Below are positions 26,256 to 35,222 of a DNA stretch of 64,000 bases, piece by piece. This stretch comes from Undibacterium sp. KW1 (GTDB lineage Bacteria; Pseudomonadota; Gammaproteobacteria; Burkholderiales; Burkholderiaceae_D). The notes beneath the pieces are model-generated. The model worked only from the letters and a program-made list of their open reading frames with translations. It did not search any database and was not told the origin of the DNA. The first letter of the stretch is position 1. Each line of letters begins with the position of its first letter. Position numbers and translations under genes: made by a program. Where the stretch lies: positions 4,030,001 to 4,094,000 of the forward strand of contig NZ_AP018439.1 of assembly GCF_009937955.1 (NCBI RefSeq). Direction: 5' to 3'.

Positions 26256-27107
26256 TTGAATAATGAAAACTTTGATGCCCCCATCTTCATAGAAGATGGG
26301 CCTTATATAGACTTGCTGCCCGGCGTATATCCTTACCTGTATAACGAGCGCGGTCACTGCAGACAATTGCGCCAGGCTTTTGGCACCGAGATCAGCATCG
26401 CCAAAGATAATCCCGATCTTGAGCTGGGTACAAAATACAAGGGCATCAGCCACCAGCCCAAGACCATACCGAATGATGGTCACCCTTACCAGATTACCGA
26501 GTTCAATTTCAAGGTGGCAGAAGTCCATTACGAAGCAATCACCGCCACCAGGGAAAGCGTGCAGGCCTTTGGCATGACCCTACTGAAAAGCGGTGAATGC
26601 CTGCGCTTTGAATACGATGGCATGATCATGGCCCAATACACGTATGGGAAATGGGCAGGTCACCAGTCCCCCTACATAGGAGGCCGCCGGCGGCGCGAGT
26701 TGCTGACCCATAATCCCACTGACCTTGAGTTCCATGACTTTCCTCACATCTTCTTTTCGCAGGATGACTTACCCCTGGTCATCAGCGTGGCACGCTGGCG
26801 CCCCTATGTGCAGGAAATCTCGCTGGCAGACCTGTGGGTGGCACCAGGTGATGCCATCGTCCTGCCACCGAAGACCAGACCAGCGCCACCTAAAGGGCAA
26901 CTGTCAGAAGAACAGGCCAGGCGCATCATCATAGACCTGCACGGCAACCGCAATTCTGCCCTCGCTTGCTGGGGTAGTGACAAAGCCGCACTGACGACAA
27001 CGACTGTACTGGGTAATGCTCACACCATGGAAACCCGTGCGCCGAATTACCATGAAGAGCAGCATCCCAGCAAACACCCTTACCCTGGCAGCAGACTCGC
27101 TGGGTGA
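26256..27107 (+). CDS. Hypothetical protein next to the RING/TerD gene
   Basis: I do not recognise this protein. It has about 283 residues from TTG 26256 (GGGAG site at 26244-26248) or 306 from ATG 26187, which lacks a ribosome site. It is soluble and rich in aromatic and acidic residues (ENFDAPIFIEDGPYIDLLPG, RFEYDGMIMAQYTYGKW, DFPHIFFSQDDLPLVISVAR). A Pro-rich linker (LPPKTRPAPPKGQ) precedes a charged helical C-terminus. There is no catalytic motif. The following 280 bases (27108-27387) show no gene, only a CCTGAT/ATCAGG hairpin near 27309-27325. Co-function with the RING/TerD protein is possible but unproven. Confidence 0.6.
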   Translation: MNNENFDAPIFIEDGPYIDLLPGVYPYLYNERGHCRQLRQAFGTEISIAKDNPDLELGTKYKGISHQPKTIPNDGHPYQITEFNFKVAEVHYEAITATRESVQAFGMTLLKSGECLRFEYDGMIMAQYTYGKWAGHQSPYIGGRRRRELLTHNPTDLEFHDFPHIFFSQDDLPLVISVARWRPYVQEISLADLWVAPGDAIVLPPKTRPAPPKGQLSEEQARRIIIDLHGNRNSALACWGSDKAALTTTTVLGNAHTMETRAPNYHEEQHPSKHPYPGSRLAG

Positions 27108-27387
27108 TGACATCGGCCTCATCGTATCGAGCGGAATACGGTATGAAGGGCCGGGGTTTTAGCGCATCGCTTTCAAACCTATCCTTTTCCCAAACCCTTG
27201 ATCTCCGGGTGCTACTTGCGCTAGCATCTGTATTGCGAAGGCTCAGACTGGGCTTCCTTCTACAACCTGAAACAGCCCGGTCGATTTCCTTCGCAACTTA
27301 TTTCTTCACCTGATTTCATATCAGGGATACTTTGTTCATCAGCGGAAGGTGGCTCGGGCCCTCTTCCGTTTTTTGTTGGAAGCGTGC

Positions 27388-29988
27388 ATGACTTTGCCAT
27401 TTTCTGCGACACAGGCTTTACTGCTCAGAAGAAAACATCTGGTTTTTGTAGAAGCAGGCACAGACGCCAGCCTGCTGCCAGAATCCCATCTGCAAGCTTT
27501 TGAAATCAATCTGGCGAAACTGGGTTATGCCGTCTCCACCCGTCTGCGTCTGGCCTTGCAAAGCCAGAGTGCCAATGCACTGACGCAGATCCAAAAGCAT
27601 GTATGGAAAGTTTTACTGGAAAAGGTCGGCGGTAACCAGCAGTTGATGCCGCAATTTCGTCGCTTCCCTGAAGATGTGCCCGTAGATACGCATGCACTGT
27701 GGCGTCAACGTGTGCTCAGCCACTTCCTGCAACTAGCTGATCAGCCCTGTCTGTTCTGTTCACAAACTGGCAGCACACATGTATTGGCGCCATGTGAGCA
27801 TGTGGCATGCAGTCATTGCTATGATGGCAGCAATTATTCTGCCTGCCCCATCTGCGGCCAGCAAACAGAGTCGTCAGCATTCTTCAAGCCAGCCCTAGCA
27901 CGCCAGCAGCCAAAAGAAAACATTATTTTCAAGCTGCTGGATCTGGGCCAGGATGTAGATGCCGCAGCAAAAGAACTCTTGCACAGCCTGTGCGAGCGCA
28001 AACAGGCCATGTCTCCAGTGGACAAGGACGACTTCACCGCCATCGTGCAAGAGTATGGGATGGCAGTCATACCATGGTTGCCGGAAGTAATACCTGTGCG
28101 TGAAAACATTGCCCTTTTATTTGGCAACTTGTTGAAGCAATGTGAGCCTGCCCTGGTCATGGATGCAGCAAAATCGTATATCAGCACTGCCACCGATGTG
28201 CTGCGCCTGATCGCAGCCTATTCGGGCGCTGACCCCGCCTTACAGGGCCAAACTGTTTACCGGCAACTCGCCATTGCAGAAATGCGTGGTGTCAAAAAAT
28301 ACCGGTTATGGTTTGAATCCAGCCACTGGCTAGCCTGGGCCAAACGCCACACCCATATGCAAGTCACCCGGCTGGTCAAACGCTTTAAAGTTGCCAAACT
28401 GAGCCGCCCACTACGCAAGTCGCTTCTAGGCTTCATGGAAAGCCTGCGTCCTGATTTGCTGACTGAAGACATGCTCAGGCACAGGTCGTATTGGGTATGG
28501 ATGGGCGAATTCCTGCATCCGCATGAATACAAAAACCGCTACCCTCAGGTGGCAGCCGCCTTTACCATCATCCGCAAAAAATCTGCCGACGGCACGCCAG
28601 CGCCTGCCTTCCAGACTTTTTACGGTAAGCTCGAAGCCAGCCTGCGCCTGGGCGATGCAGGCACCATGGCTGGATTGCTGGCGCAAAGGCCGGGTGAACT
28701 TGCGCGCCGCCTGGATTTACTATTGCGAACTGCGGGTACCGATGAAACGGCACTTGCCCAGGTCAAGTCTGCTTTTCAGAAGGCACTGCCGCAATTTGCC
28801 ACACCAGTGCTGCTCACTTTACTGGCTCACCTGCCAGTCAGGAGACAAGCTGTAAAAACCAGGATATATTGGCCCAAGGGCCAGGTTGCCAAAGCAGTGT
28901 TTGCACCTGAGACCAGAGCAAACCTGGACGCAAATACCATAGTAGAAATAGTCACCGCGCTGGAAGAACAACTCATGCAGCGCTTTGCTGCAAAACCCCA
29001 CTATGATCAATTCATCATAGACCGGGCATTACAAGACATCATCGTACCTTTCAATGAGAGAACTGCCAGCAAATCAGCGATCAGCCTGCCGCGCGGCTCC
29101 AGCATTGCTGTCACGCCAGAAAAAACAGCACGCCTGTTTTTACACTGGTGCCAGCCTGAGAACAATGCCAGCCGTACTGACCTCGATTTGTCAGTCGGTT
29201 TTTATGACACTGACTGGCAGTATCAGGGAGTTTGCTCTTATTACCAATTGCAGTTGCAGAGCAAAAATGGCCAGCATATCGCCAGCAGTTCTGGCGATAT
29301 CACCAGCGCCCCCTTCCCTGATGGCGCCAGTGAATTTGTCGATGTCGATCTTGAAGCAGCCCAACTGCAAGGCATACGCTATGCAGTGGTGGTCTTGAAT
29401 AATTATTCAGGTATGGCTTTTGAAGACCTGGAACGTGCCTATGCTGGCATCATGTTCAGGGACGATGTTCAAGGGCATCATTTTGACCCGCGCACGGTCG
29501 AGCTCAGGTTCAATCTGCAAGGGGCCAATGGCATCTTCCTGCCCATGGTCATCGACCTGCAAGAGGCGCGCCTGCACTGGCTGGACATGTATTCCACAGG
29601 CATGTTCGCCATGAATAATGTCGCCAGTTCAAACAATGCCATCACCACCATTTGCCCCGAATTGATCGCCTACTTTGCCAGCGGCACGCGTCCATCCATG
29701 TATGAGCTATGCCTTCTGCATGCTGCCTCGCGTGGCCAGGAAGTGCTGTTGCGCGGCAAGGGCTTGCAGCGTTTTATACGTGCAGAGAACGAAACCAATG
29801 CGGCATTTCTGGCACGCTTGCGACGTGAATCTGGTCAGCAGTTACTCGCAGATGCATTGCACTTTGAGTGCAGCATTTTTGCAGCCCTGTATGAAGGTAA
29901 CCTGCCCTTGCCCGAAGGCAGTGCAATCTTTGCCCTGAAACCTGCAGCCATCACAGGAAATCTGGCTGCCAGCGATCTGCTAAGTTGA
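27388..29988 (+). CDS. RING-finger and TerD-domain protein (MXAN_6230/SCO0930-like)
   Basis: A soluble protein of 866 residues. At about 135-170 is a treble-clef RING-type zinc motif (CLFCSQTGSTHVLAPCEHVA, CSHC, CPICG) with Cys/His spacing like eukaryotic RING fingers. A long helical middle follows. Near 590-720 is a TerD-like domain (RTDLDLSVGFYDTDWQYQG, FPDGASEFVDVDLEA, IRYAVVVLNNYSGMAFEDL), the calcium-binding fold of tellurite/stress-response proteins, and the C-terminus is helical. This arrangement matches the MXAN_6230/SCO0930 family, whose function is unknown. The ATG at 27388 is preceded by TTGGAAG. A signalling or scaffold role in a Ter-type stress response is inference; ubiquitin-like activity is not implied. 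Confidence 0.8.
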   Translation: MTLPFSATQALLLRRKHLVFVEAGTDASLLPESHLQAFEINLAKLGYAVSTRLRLALQSQSANALTQIQKHVWKVLLEKVGGNQQLMPQFRRFPEDVPVDTHALWRQRVLSHFLQLADQPCLFCSQTGSTHVLAPCEHVACSHCYDGSNYSACPICGQQTESSAFFKPALARQQPKENIIFKLLDLGQDVDAAAKELLHSLCERKQAMSPVDKDDFTAIVQEYGMAVIPWLPEVIPVRENIALLFGNLLKQCEPALVMDAAKSYISTATDVLRLIAAYSGADPALQGQTVYRQLAIAEMRGVKKYRLWFESSHWLAWAKRHTHMQVTRLVKRFKVAKLSRPLRKSLLGFMESLRPDLLTEDMLRHRSYWVWMGEFLHPHEYKNRYPQVAAAFTIIRKKSADGTPAPAFQTFYGKLEASLRLGDAGTMAGLLAQRPGELARRLDLLLRTAGTDETALAQVKSAFQKALPQFATPVLLTLLAHLPVRRQAVKTRIYWPKGQVAKAVFAPETRANLDANTIVEIVTALEEQLMQRFAAKPHYDQFIIDRALQDIIVPFNERTASKSAISLPRGSSIAVTPEKTARLFLHWCQPENNASRTDLDLSVGFYDTDWQYQGVCSYYQLQLQSKNGQHIASSSGDITSAPFPDGASEFVDVDLEAAQLQGIRYAVVVLNNYSGMAFEDLERAYAGIMFRDDVQGHHFDPRTVELRFNLQGANGIFLPMVIDLQEARLHWLDMYSTGMFAMNNVASSNNAITTICPELIAYFASGTRPSMYELCLLHAASRGQEVLLRGKGLQRFIRAENETNAAFLARLRRESGQQLLADALHFECSIFAALYEGNLPLPEGSAIFALKPAAITGNLAASDLLS

Positions 29989-30013
29989 GCTTGCGCTGAC
30001 AGCTGACAAGGGC

Positions 30014-30595
30014 TCATTCATCATTGAGTCCCTTGCCATCCAATATCTGTGGAATCGCTTTTTCCACTCTTGATTCGCGGGTCTTGGATTGCTTGGCGGC
30101 TGAGAAATGCAGCAGGTATGCTCTTTGTCGTCCAGGTGTCAGGGCTTCAAACGCTTTTTTCAAAGCGGGCATGCTGTCAAGTTTGATCTGGAATTCTTCA
30201 GGCATATTAAATTCTGTCGTCTTTTTGAATTCCACCTTCAGCCCGGCTTTTTCTACTGCAATCGCATCCTTGATATAAGCTTTGATTGCAGTTTTTTTCT
30301 TGCTGATTTCATCAACGCTGGTGAACCGAAGTTGCCTCGCCGCCTGGGTATTCTCGGTCTGCTGTACCAGCAAACCCTTGCTGTCTTTTAGCAGCGCTCC
30401 CTTGAAAAACAGCAGGGCAGCATATTCCTTGAAGACATGAATGAGGACGATATTTGTATCCTCATGCGTATAGCAGGGGTTGCCCCACTTGAATTCTTCA
30501 GTCAACAGGCATTCCAGGACTATGCTGCGCAATTGCGCGATTTCTTCTTTCCAGGTCTCGGCTTTGCTGACGTAGGCATCAACTTTGGGGTTCAT
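30014..30595 (-). CDS. YdeI/OmdA-like DUF1801 protein
   Basis: A cytoplasmic protein of 193 residues. The N-terminal DUF1801 fold reads WKEEIAQLRSIVLECLLTEE then FKWGNPCYTH and LFFKGALLKD. The C-terminal OmdA-like bacteriocin-protection helix pair is MPALKKAFEALTPGRQRAYL then SRVEKAIPQILDGKG. Family members are of unknown biochemical role; links to bacteriocin or stress tolerance are reported for the OmdA part. It is convergent with the RING/TerD gene (25-base gap), with no visible terminator between. Confidence 0.8.
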   Translation of the reverse strand: MNPKVDAYVSKAETWKEEIAQLRSIVLECLLTEEFKWGNPCYTHEDTNIVLIHVFKEYAALLFFKGALLKDSKGLLVQQTENTQAARQLRFTSVDEISKKKTAIKAYIKDAIAVEKAGLKVEFKKTTEFNMPEEFQIKLDSMPALKKAFEALTPGRQRAYLLHFSAAKQSKTRESRVEKAIPQILDGKGLNDE

Positions 30596-30643
30596 ATTTT
30601 CTCGCAGATAAAATATGCAGCATGGCTCACATAAAATTATGGC

Positions 30644-31285
30644 TCACCACTTAGGCGTAATCCGCTCACCTGGCAAGACTTCATAAGGATGTGCCCAGCC
30701 CGGCAAGGCACGCAAGCGGTCCAGCCAGGCGACGATGTGCGGGTAGCGGTCTGTCAGCTTGTAGCCACTCTCTTCTTCAGGATAAAACAGGTAGGAACTC
30801 AGGGAAAAATCAGCGATGGTTGGTGCATCGCCGACCAGGTATTCTCGGCCTGCCAGATGTTTGTTGACAATAGTGAAGGCATTGTCGATGCGCCCCAACA
30901 GCCAGGCCTGGACAGCCGGATCGGGGGCAGCGGGACCAAAGGATTTATTGAAGCGGTAGCTGGCAAAATAGCTGGTGAATTTGTGGTTATCAAATAAAAG
31001 CCAGCGCAGCACTTCGAGCTTTTCATCTTCATTCTTGCCGCCAAAAGCGCCATGCTTATTAGACAGGTAGCTGAGGATTACGCCAGACTGTGTCAGCCTG
31101 CGTTCGCCGTCTTCAAGTATCGGCACCTCCCCCATTTCATTGGCTTGCTCGCGCCATTCATTGCTGCGGGTAACGCCCTGGAACATATCGACAAAGGCGT
31201 TCTCAAAAGGCTGGTTCAGTGCGCGCAGCAGGAAAGCGACCTTGAAGGAATTTCCTGACTGGCAGAGGCTATACAGTTTGTACAT
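30644..31285 (-). CDS. Glutathione S-transferase family protein
   Basis: A cytoplasmic enzyme of 213 residues. The N-terminal thioredoxin-like domain is MYKLYSLCQSGNSFKVAFLL, with the cis-Pro segment EVPILEDG and the glutathione gamma-glutamyl site QSGVILSYL. A helical C-terminal domain includes VGDAPTIADFSLSSYLF with the N-capping TIADF motif. ATG 31285 is chosen for its GAGGA site. The substrate is unknown. It lies 72 bases downstream of the XRE-type regulator on the same strand and may be co-transcribed. Confidence 0.88.
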   Translation of the reverse strand: MYKLYSLCQSGNSFKVAFLLRALNQPFENAFVDMFQGVTRSNEWREQANEMGEVPILEDGERRLTQSGVILSYLSNKHGAFGGKNEDEKLEVLRWLLFDNHKFTSYFASYRFNKSFGPAAPDPAVQAWLLGRIDNAFTIVNKHLAGREYLVGDAPTIADFSLSSYLFYPEEESGYKLTDRYPHIVAWLDRLRALPGWAHPYEVLPGERITPKW

Positions 31286-31356
31286 GATGCTTGTCCTCGG
31301 ATGGGAAGGGAACAGGCATCTTACCAAGATTTAGCGAATGTGCATAATCGCAGCAA

Positions 31357-32181
31357 TCATGCTCCCATCGCCTTCAAGAAAACTTCGGTTTGTGTATCTG
31401 CCGGATAAAACAATTCCACGCACAGTTCATGCAGGGTGATGTCGCGCGGGCTGCCAAAGGTGGTCAGGGTCGTGAAGAGCGAAAGTTCATGGCCATGCAG
31501 CTCCATGATGCAGGGTATCAGCAAAGAAGGTTCTGTCGCTTGCGTGACGGGTGTTTGCTGTTTGAGGGCGATGACATTGGGATAGGCATGCACTTCTTCC
31601 ACCAAGGCGATGATGGCTTCATCGCGAGCACTCAACATCAGCCTTTGCAGGACTTGCAAAAGATAGCTACCCCATTCTGCAAAGTTTTTAGTGAAAGCCG
31701 CAAAGCCTTGCGGATGCAGACTGGCTCTGAAAATATTGATTTCCGGCCCCAGTAATTCTGGCGGCAACAGGCTCATGAGTTTTACAGCCGCACTGTTATG
31801 CAAGACCACATTCCAGTGCCTGTCCAGCGCGACGCCGGGGTAAGGGTCATGGGTATCGAGCAGTCGCTGCACTGCAGCCTTGGCCTGCGCCATGCGGGCC
31901 GTATCGAGTCCCTGTTCGCTATAGCGCGGTGCATAGCCTGCTGCCAGCAGCCAGGTATTACGGGCACGCAGGGGTACATCAAGCTGGCTGGCGATGCTCA
32001 TCAAGAGTTCTGCGCTGGGGCGTGAACGGCCAGTTTCTACAAAGCTCAGGTGACGTGGCGAGATATCGATGTCCAGCGCCAGCTCCATCTGGCTTATTTT
32101 GCGTTGCGTGCGCCATTCACGTATCAGGGTACCGACTGGTGCCTCCGTCTGTTCTGCTGTCGTCGATGTGAGATGAGCCAT
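31357..32181 (-). CDS. XRE-family regulator with MmyB-like ligand domain
   Basis: A 274-residue regulator. The N-terminal helix-turn-helix reads IREWRTQRKISQMELALDID then ISPRHLSFVETGRSRPS. The C-terminal MmyB-like (MLTR) ligand-binding domain contains YPGVALDRHWNVVLHNSAAV and the usual FTTLTTFGSPRDITLHEL. AAGGGAAG precedes ATG 32181. It is divergent from a four-helix membrane protein (starts 32321) across 139 bases, so that gene is its likeliest target. The ligand is unknown; related domains bind fatty-acid-like molecules. Confidence 0.88.
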   Translation of the reverse strand: MAHLTSTTAEQTEAPVGTLIREWRTQRKISQMELALDIDISPRHLSFVETGRSRPSAELLMSIASQLDVPLRARNTWLLAAGYAPRYSEQGLDTARMAQAKAAVQRLLDTHDPYPGVALDRHWNVVLHNSAAVKLMSLLPPELLGPEINIFRASLHPQGFAAFTKNFAEWGSYLLQVLQRLMLSARDEAIIALVEEVHAYPNVIALKQQTPVTQATEPSLLIPCIMELHGHELSLFTTLTTFGSPRDITLHELCVELFYPADTQTEVFLKAMGA

Positions 32182-32320
32182 TGCGCTTCCCTTAAGAAAT
32201 ATGGATACCTGATGCATTATCCCTGCCCTGTTGCATGAGCACCATTACCTGTCAGGTAATCGACTCGCTGCAAATGTAGAGCGAAACTGCAATCCCCTCA
32301 ACTGTTTTTGGAGATACATC

Positions 32321-32740
32321 ATGTCAACTGCTTCTAATGCATCTGCTGCCGTTAAATTGCATGCCCCTGCCCTGTCGCTGCGCACCATACTGGCACTGGA
32401 TGCCATCACCGGCCTTGCCATGGGCTTGCTGCTGGTTGCCACGTCTGGTCTGTTGTCTGGCCTGCTGGGCTTGCCCAAAGACTTTTTGTTCATGGCAGGT
32501 GCCAGCCTGTTCCCGGTTGCTGCACTGGTGGGTTTTACCAGCCGTGCCGGTGGCGAAACAAAGCCGCCTGCCCCACTGGTATGGATCGTCATACTCGGCA
32601 ACCTGGGCTGGGTCATCGCCAGCATATTGACGATGGAAGTCTGGTTTGAACCCAGTATATTGGGATTTGTTTTTGTCAGTGTACAGGCACTGGTGGTGCT
32701 GGCTTTCAGTGTGCTGGAATATCGTGGGCTGCGCAATTAA
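32321..32740 (+). CDS. Four-helix integral membrane protein
   Basis: A 139-residue inner-membrane protein with four hydrophobic segments (TILALDAITGLAMGLLLVAT, FLFMAGASLFPVAALVGF, PLVWIVILGNLGWVIASIL, and SILGFVFVSVQALVVLAFSV). TTGGAGATAC precedes ATG 32321. It resembles small membrane proteins often found beside MmyB-type regulators. Function is unknown. It is divergent from the XRE regulator, which probably controls it. Confidence 0.75.
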   Translation: MSTASNASAAVKLHAPALSLRTILALDAITGLAMGLLLVATSGLLSGLLGLPKDFLFMAGASLFPVAALVGFTSRAGGETKPPAPLVWIVILGNLGWVIASILTMEVWFEPSILGFVFVSVQALVVLAFSVLEYRGLRN

Positions 32741-32865
32741 GGCCTTGGTGCTTGGTAATGAGGGGCAAGCCTGGCTTGTCTCTTACTTCTCAAGCAAGAT
32801 TGCCGGAATTGCAATATACTAAGACACTTACTTAGTCCCATTTTGCTATTGATCTTAAGCCTGCA

Positions 32866-33234
32866 ATGAAACTAGCTGCTCTCAAAAAATTATGTGCCGG
32901 TTATGCTGGCGCCAGCGAAAAACTACACGCAGCTCCCAGTAATGTGCTGGCCTATAGCGTGGGTGAAAAATCCTTTGCCTACTTCAAGACCAGCGAGCCT
33001 GAGCGCTGGCGTTTCAGCATACGGGTGACACCTGCTCGCTTTCTTGAGCTGACTGATATGCCGGGCGTAAAACCGGCGCGGTATATGGGACGATTTCATT
33101 GGATCACCATCGTCGCTGTCGAGCAATTTCCTGAAGAGTATTTGCGGGAATTGCTGGAGTATTCTTATCAAAAGGCTTTGTCGGGCTTGACGAAGAAAAA
33201 GCGGGACGAGGTTTTGGTGGGTGGTGCAGATTGA
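32866..33234 (+). CDS. MmcQ/YjbR-family protein
   Basis: A cytoplasmic protein of 122 residues with the YjbR fold (double-wing DNA-binding-like). The sequence runs LCAGYAGASEKLHAAPSNVL, KSFAYFKTSEPERWRFSIRV, then MPGVKPARYMGRFHWITIVA, the family's conserved P-A-xYxxRxxWI segment. The C-terminal helix is LRELLEYSYQKALSGL. Function in vivo is unknown despite the DNA-binding label. It is a single gene followed by the structured element copy B. Confidence 0.82.
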   Translation: MKLAALKKLCAGYAGASEKLHAAPSNVLAYSVGEKSFAYFKTSEPERWRFSIRVTPARFLELTDMPGVKPARYMGRFHWITIVAVEQFPEEYLRELLEYSYQKALSGLTKKKRDEVLVGGAD

Positions 33235-33467
33235 ACTGTACGCCCATTTAGTGCCGACAATGTTTAAAGTTTTTTAGTCGCAATTATCACGTTGCTTCTG
33301 ATAAGCCATATTCGTGTTAACGTCATTCCTGCATGCTTTTGGTTGAAATCTAGAAGGTAGGCGCTTCAGTGGCATTCTTAACATACTGCAAAGTACATTA
33401 CCATCAGAATTGCATGCGGCTACGAACTTGATTCTAAAATGTCTTCTCACGTGATCGACGATTGCTG

Positions 33468-33700
33468 GTCGGGGGTAGCCCGACAGCTACATACCTTTCT
33501 TGCGTCGCCAAGAAAGGTATGCCAAAGAAGGCGCCCCAGGCGTCGTCGCCCCCTAAAGGGGGTACCCGTTTATGCGGTACAAAAAATGGGAAGATCCGAA
33601 ACTCGCTTCGCTCAAACAGCGGCTCTTCTTTTTCCATTTTCTGTACCGCACAAACGGCGCCGACACATGGGAACTACGAAAATCAAAAGCAACATCAACA
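33468..33700 (+). repeat. Structured dispersed element, copy B
   Basis: Partner of copy A at 18260-18495. The stems are GTCGGG/CCCGAC (33468-33473, 33479-33484), a perfect 12-bp ATACCTTTCTTG/CAAGAAAGGTAT (33491-33502, 33509-33520), CCCCC/GGGGG around TAAA (33549-33562), and a long stem CCGTTT and TGCGGTACA (33566-33581) pairing with TGTACCGCA and AAACGG (33642-33657), enclosing AAAATGG/CCATTTT. A CA-rich tail follows. The rest of the 33235-33755 gap shows no gene. Confidence 0.75.
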
Positions 33701-33755
33701 CAACCTGTAATCATATTGCGAACTGAAGACAATGTTCGTCGTAGTTAAGAGAACC

Positions 33756-34193
33756 TTAAACCGTCTCCAAATCGTTTGCCCTCACCTCACTCACCGGCAT
33801 AATCACACACCGCAAAAACATCTTCGCTGCATCCTCATGCGCGAGTAAATCCTGCAATTCTGCCGGTATCTGCGTGGTAAAGGCAAAGCCTGATCTGGTA
33901 TGCATGCCAGCTTCCCGCTCTGTCCACAGCAGTTGTATCTGGCAATCGCCCAGTGCCATGTCAAGTTGGGCTTCATCTGGTAAAAAACTCAGTTGATACT
34001 GACCAGGTGGCATTTCGGATTCAAGCTCAGTCAGCACCTGCAGGCCACCTGTGCTGAGATTGACCAACAGGGCTGGCAGGGCATCGGCATGCTTGGGGGA
34101 GTTGAATACCCAGACCGGGCGTATCTCGTGGGTACCGAGGGGAACTAAGAAGAATTGCACGCGTTGGTGGCGACGGTTTTCAGATGGATTCAT
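33756..34193 (-). CDS. PilZ-like domain protein
   Basis: A 145-residue soluble protein whose N-terminal half fits a PilZ domain. The basic start NRRHQRVQFFLVPLG supplies the arginine motif (RxxxR), and LLVNLSTGGLQVL supplies the (D/N)xSxxG motif that clamps cyclic-di-GMP. The strand pattern through CQIQLLWTEREAGMHTRSGF also matches. It would act as a c-di-GMP receptor, and a GGDEF/EAL protein is encoded in this window, but no direct link is shown. No neighbour shares its strand closely. Confidence 0.7.
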   Translation of the reverse strand: MNPSENRRHQRVQFFLVPLGTHEIRPVWVFNSPKHADALPALLVNLSTGGLQVLTELESEMPPGQYQLSFLPDEAQLDMALGDCQIQLLWTEREAGMHTRSGFAFTTQIPAELQDLLAHEDAAKMFLRCVIMPVSEVRANDLETV

Positions 34194-34321
34194 GGCATCA
34201 ATGATCAGTTCAGGTGGAGGAAATTTCTGTCAAAACAGCAGACAGAAATTTATTCCAGATTTATGTCATGAACATGACCAGACTATGCGTTGCCTCTCTC
34301 CTCCACCAAGCCACCACGCCA

Positions 34322-35218
34322 TCATGCCGCCTTGGCCTCAAAGATCATGGACTGGTGAGCTGCCACTCCTGCCATTGCGCCATCAGCCACGGCCATTGCC
34401 ACATTGCCTGCCATGCGGGCGGCATCACCACAGGCGAATACGCCGGGCACGCTGGTGGCCTTGATCTCATTGGTGCGGATAACCGTGCCCATGGGGCCTT
34501 CTGTCATTTCGCAAGCCAATTGTGTGGCGAAGGGACTGTTGATGCGAATAGTGCCCATGGTGAACAGGCCATCCATGTCATGTTGCCTGCCGTCTTGCAG
34601 CTCTACCGTGGCAAGGCCGCTGATTTTGCTCACAGGTGCGGCTTCTATTGTGACGCCACGTTTTTGCAAAGCCGCCAATTGCTCAGCATCTGGCTCAAAG
34701 CATAAATTGGTGAACAGCGTAACTTGTCCCCAGTCTGGCAGCATCATCGCATGGTGATACGACAGCGGGCTGGTAGCCAGTACACCAATGCGGCCATTAT
34801 CAATTTCATAGCCGTGACAATATGGGCAGTGGAAGATGCTGCGGCCCCAACGTTCTGCCAGGCCTTCAATCGCGGGCAAGTCATCTGTCACACCGGTGGC
34901 GAGTATCAGCCTCCGTGCCTGGTAATTGCCCTGTCCCTCAACGGTTACGATAAACCCATCATCCTGACGAGCTACCGATGTTGCCTGCCCTTCTACCCAG
35001 GTGACGGTTTTATAGGCCATCAACTGTTCCTTGCCTTCACTGGCAATGGCGCTGGCTTTCTTGCCATCTTGTCCCAGAAAACCGTGTGAGTATTCAACAA
35101 AGCGGTTACGGCGCTGCCCACCATCGATGACCAGCACATGCCGCCTGGCGCGTGCGAGTTGCATGGCGGCAGAAAGCCCGGCATAGCTGCCACCGATGAT
35201 GATGGCATCAAACATCAT
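34322..35218 (-). CDS. Thioredoxin-reductase-like flavoprotein
   Basis: An FAD/NAD(P)H oxidoreductase of 298 residues. FAD-binding GxGxxG-type MMFDAIIIGGSYAGLSAAMQ opens the protein, followed by the redox motif FHCPYCHGYEID (CPYC, as in thioredoxin-reductase-like proteins) and the C-terminal FAD motif SVPGVFACGDAARMAGNVAM. The NADPH domain between them appears reduced in its GxGxxA motif (GVLATSPLSYHHAMML). It starts 4 bases after the stop of the Rrf2 gene, so the two form an operon. It probably reduces a small thiol protein or acts as a disulfide oxidoreductase; the partner is unknown. Confidence 0.88.
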   Translation of the reverse strand: MMFDAIIIGGSYAGLSAAMQLARARRHVLVIDGGQRRNRFVEYSHGFLGQDGKKASAIASEGKEQLMAYKTVTWVEGQATSVARQDDGFIVTVEGQGNYQARRLILATGVTDDLPAIEGLAERWGRSIFHCPYCHGYEIDNGRIGVLATSPLSYHHAMMLPDWGQVTLFTNLCFEPDAEQLAALQKRGVTIEAAPVSKISGLATVELQDGRQHDMDGLFTMGTIRINSPFATQLACEMTEGPMGTVIRTNEIKATSVPGVFACGDAARMAGNVAMAVADGAMAGVAAHQSMIFEAKAA

Positions 35219-35222
35219 GCAT

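Noticed and set aside
27309..27325. CCTGAT/ATCAGG hairpin as a terminator
   Set aside because: The stem is short and not followed by a U-tract, so the evidence is too weak.
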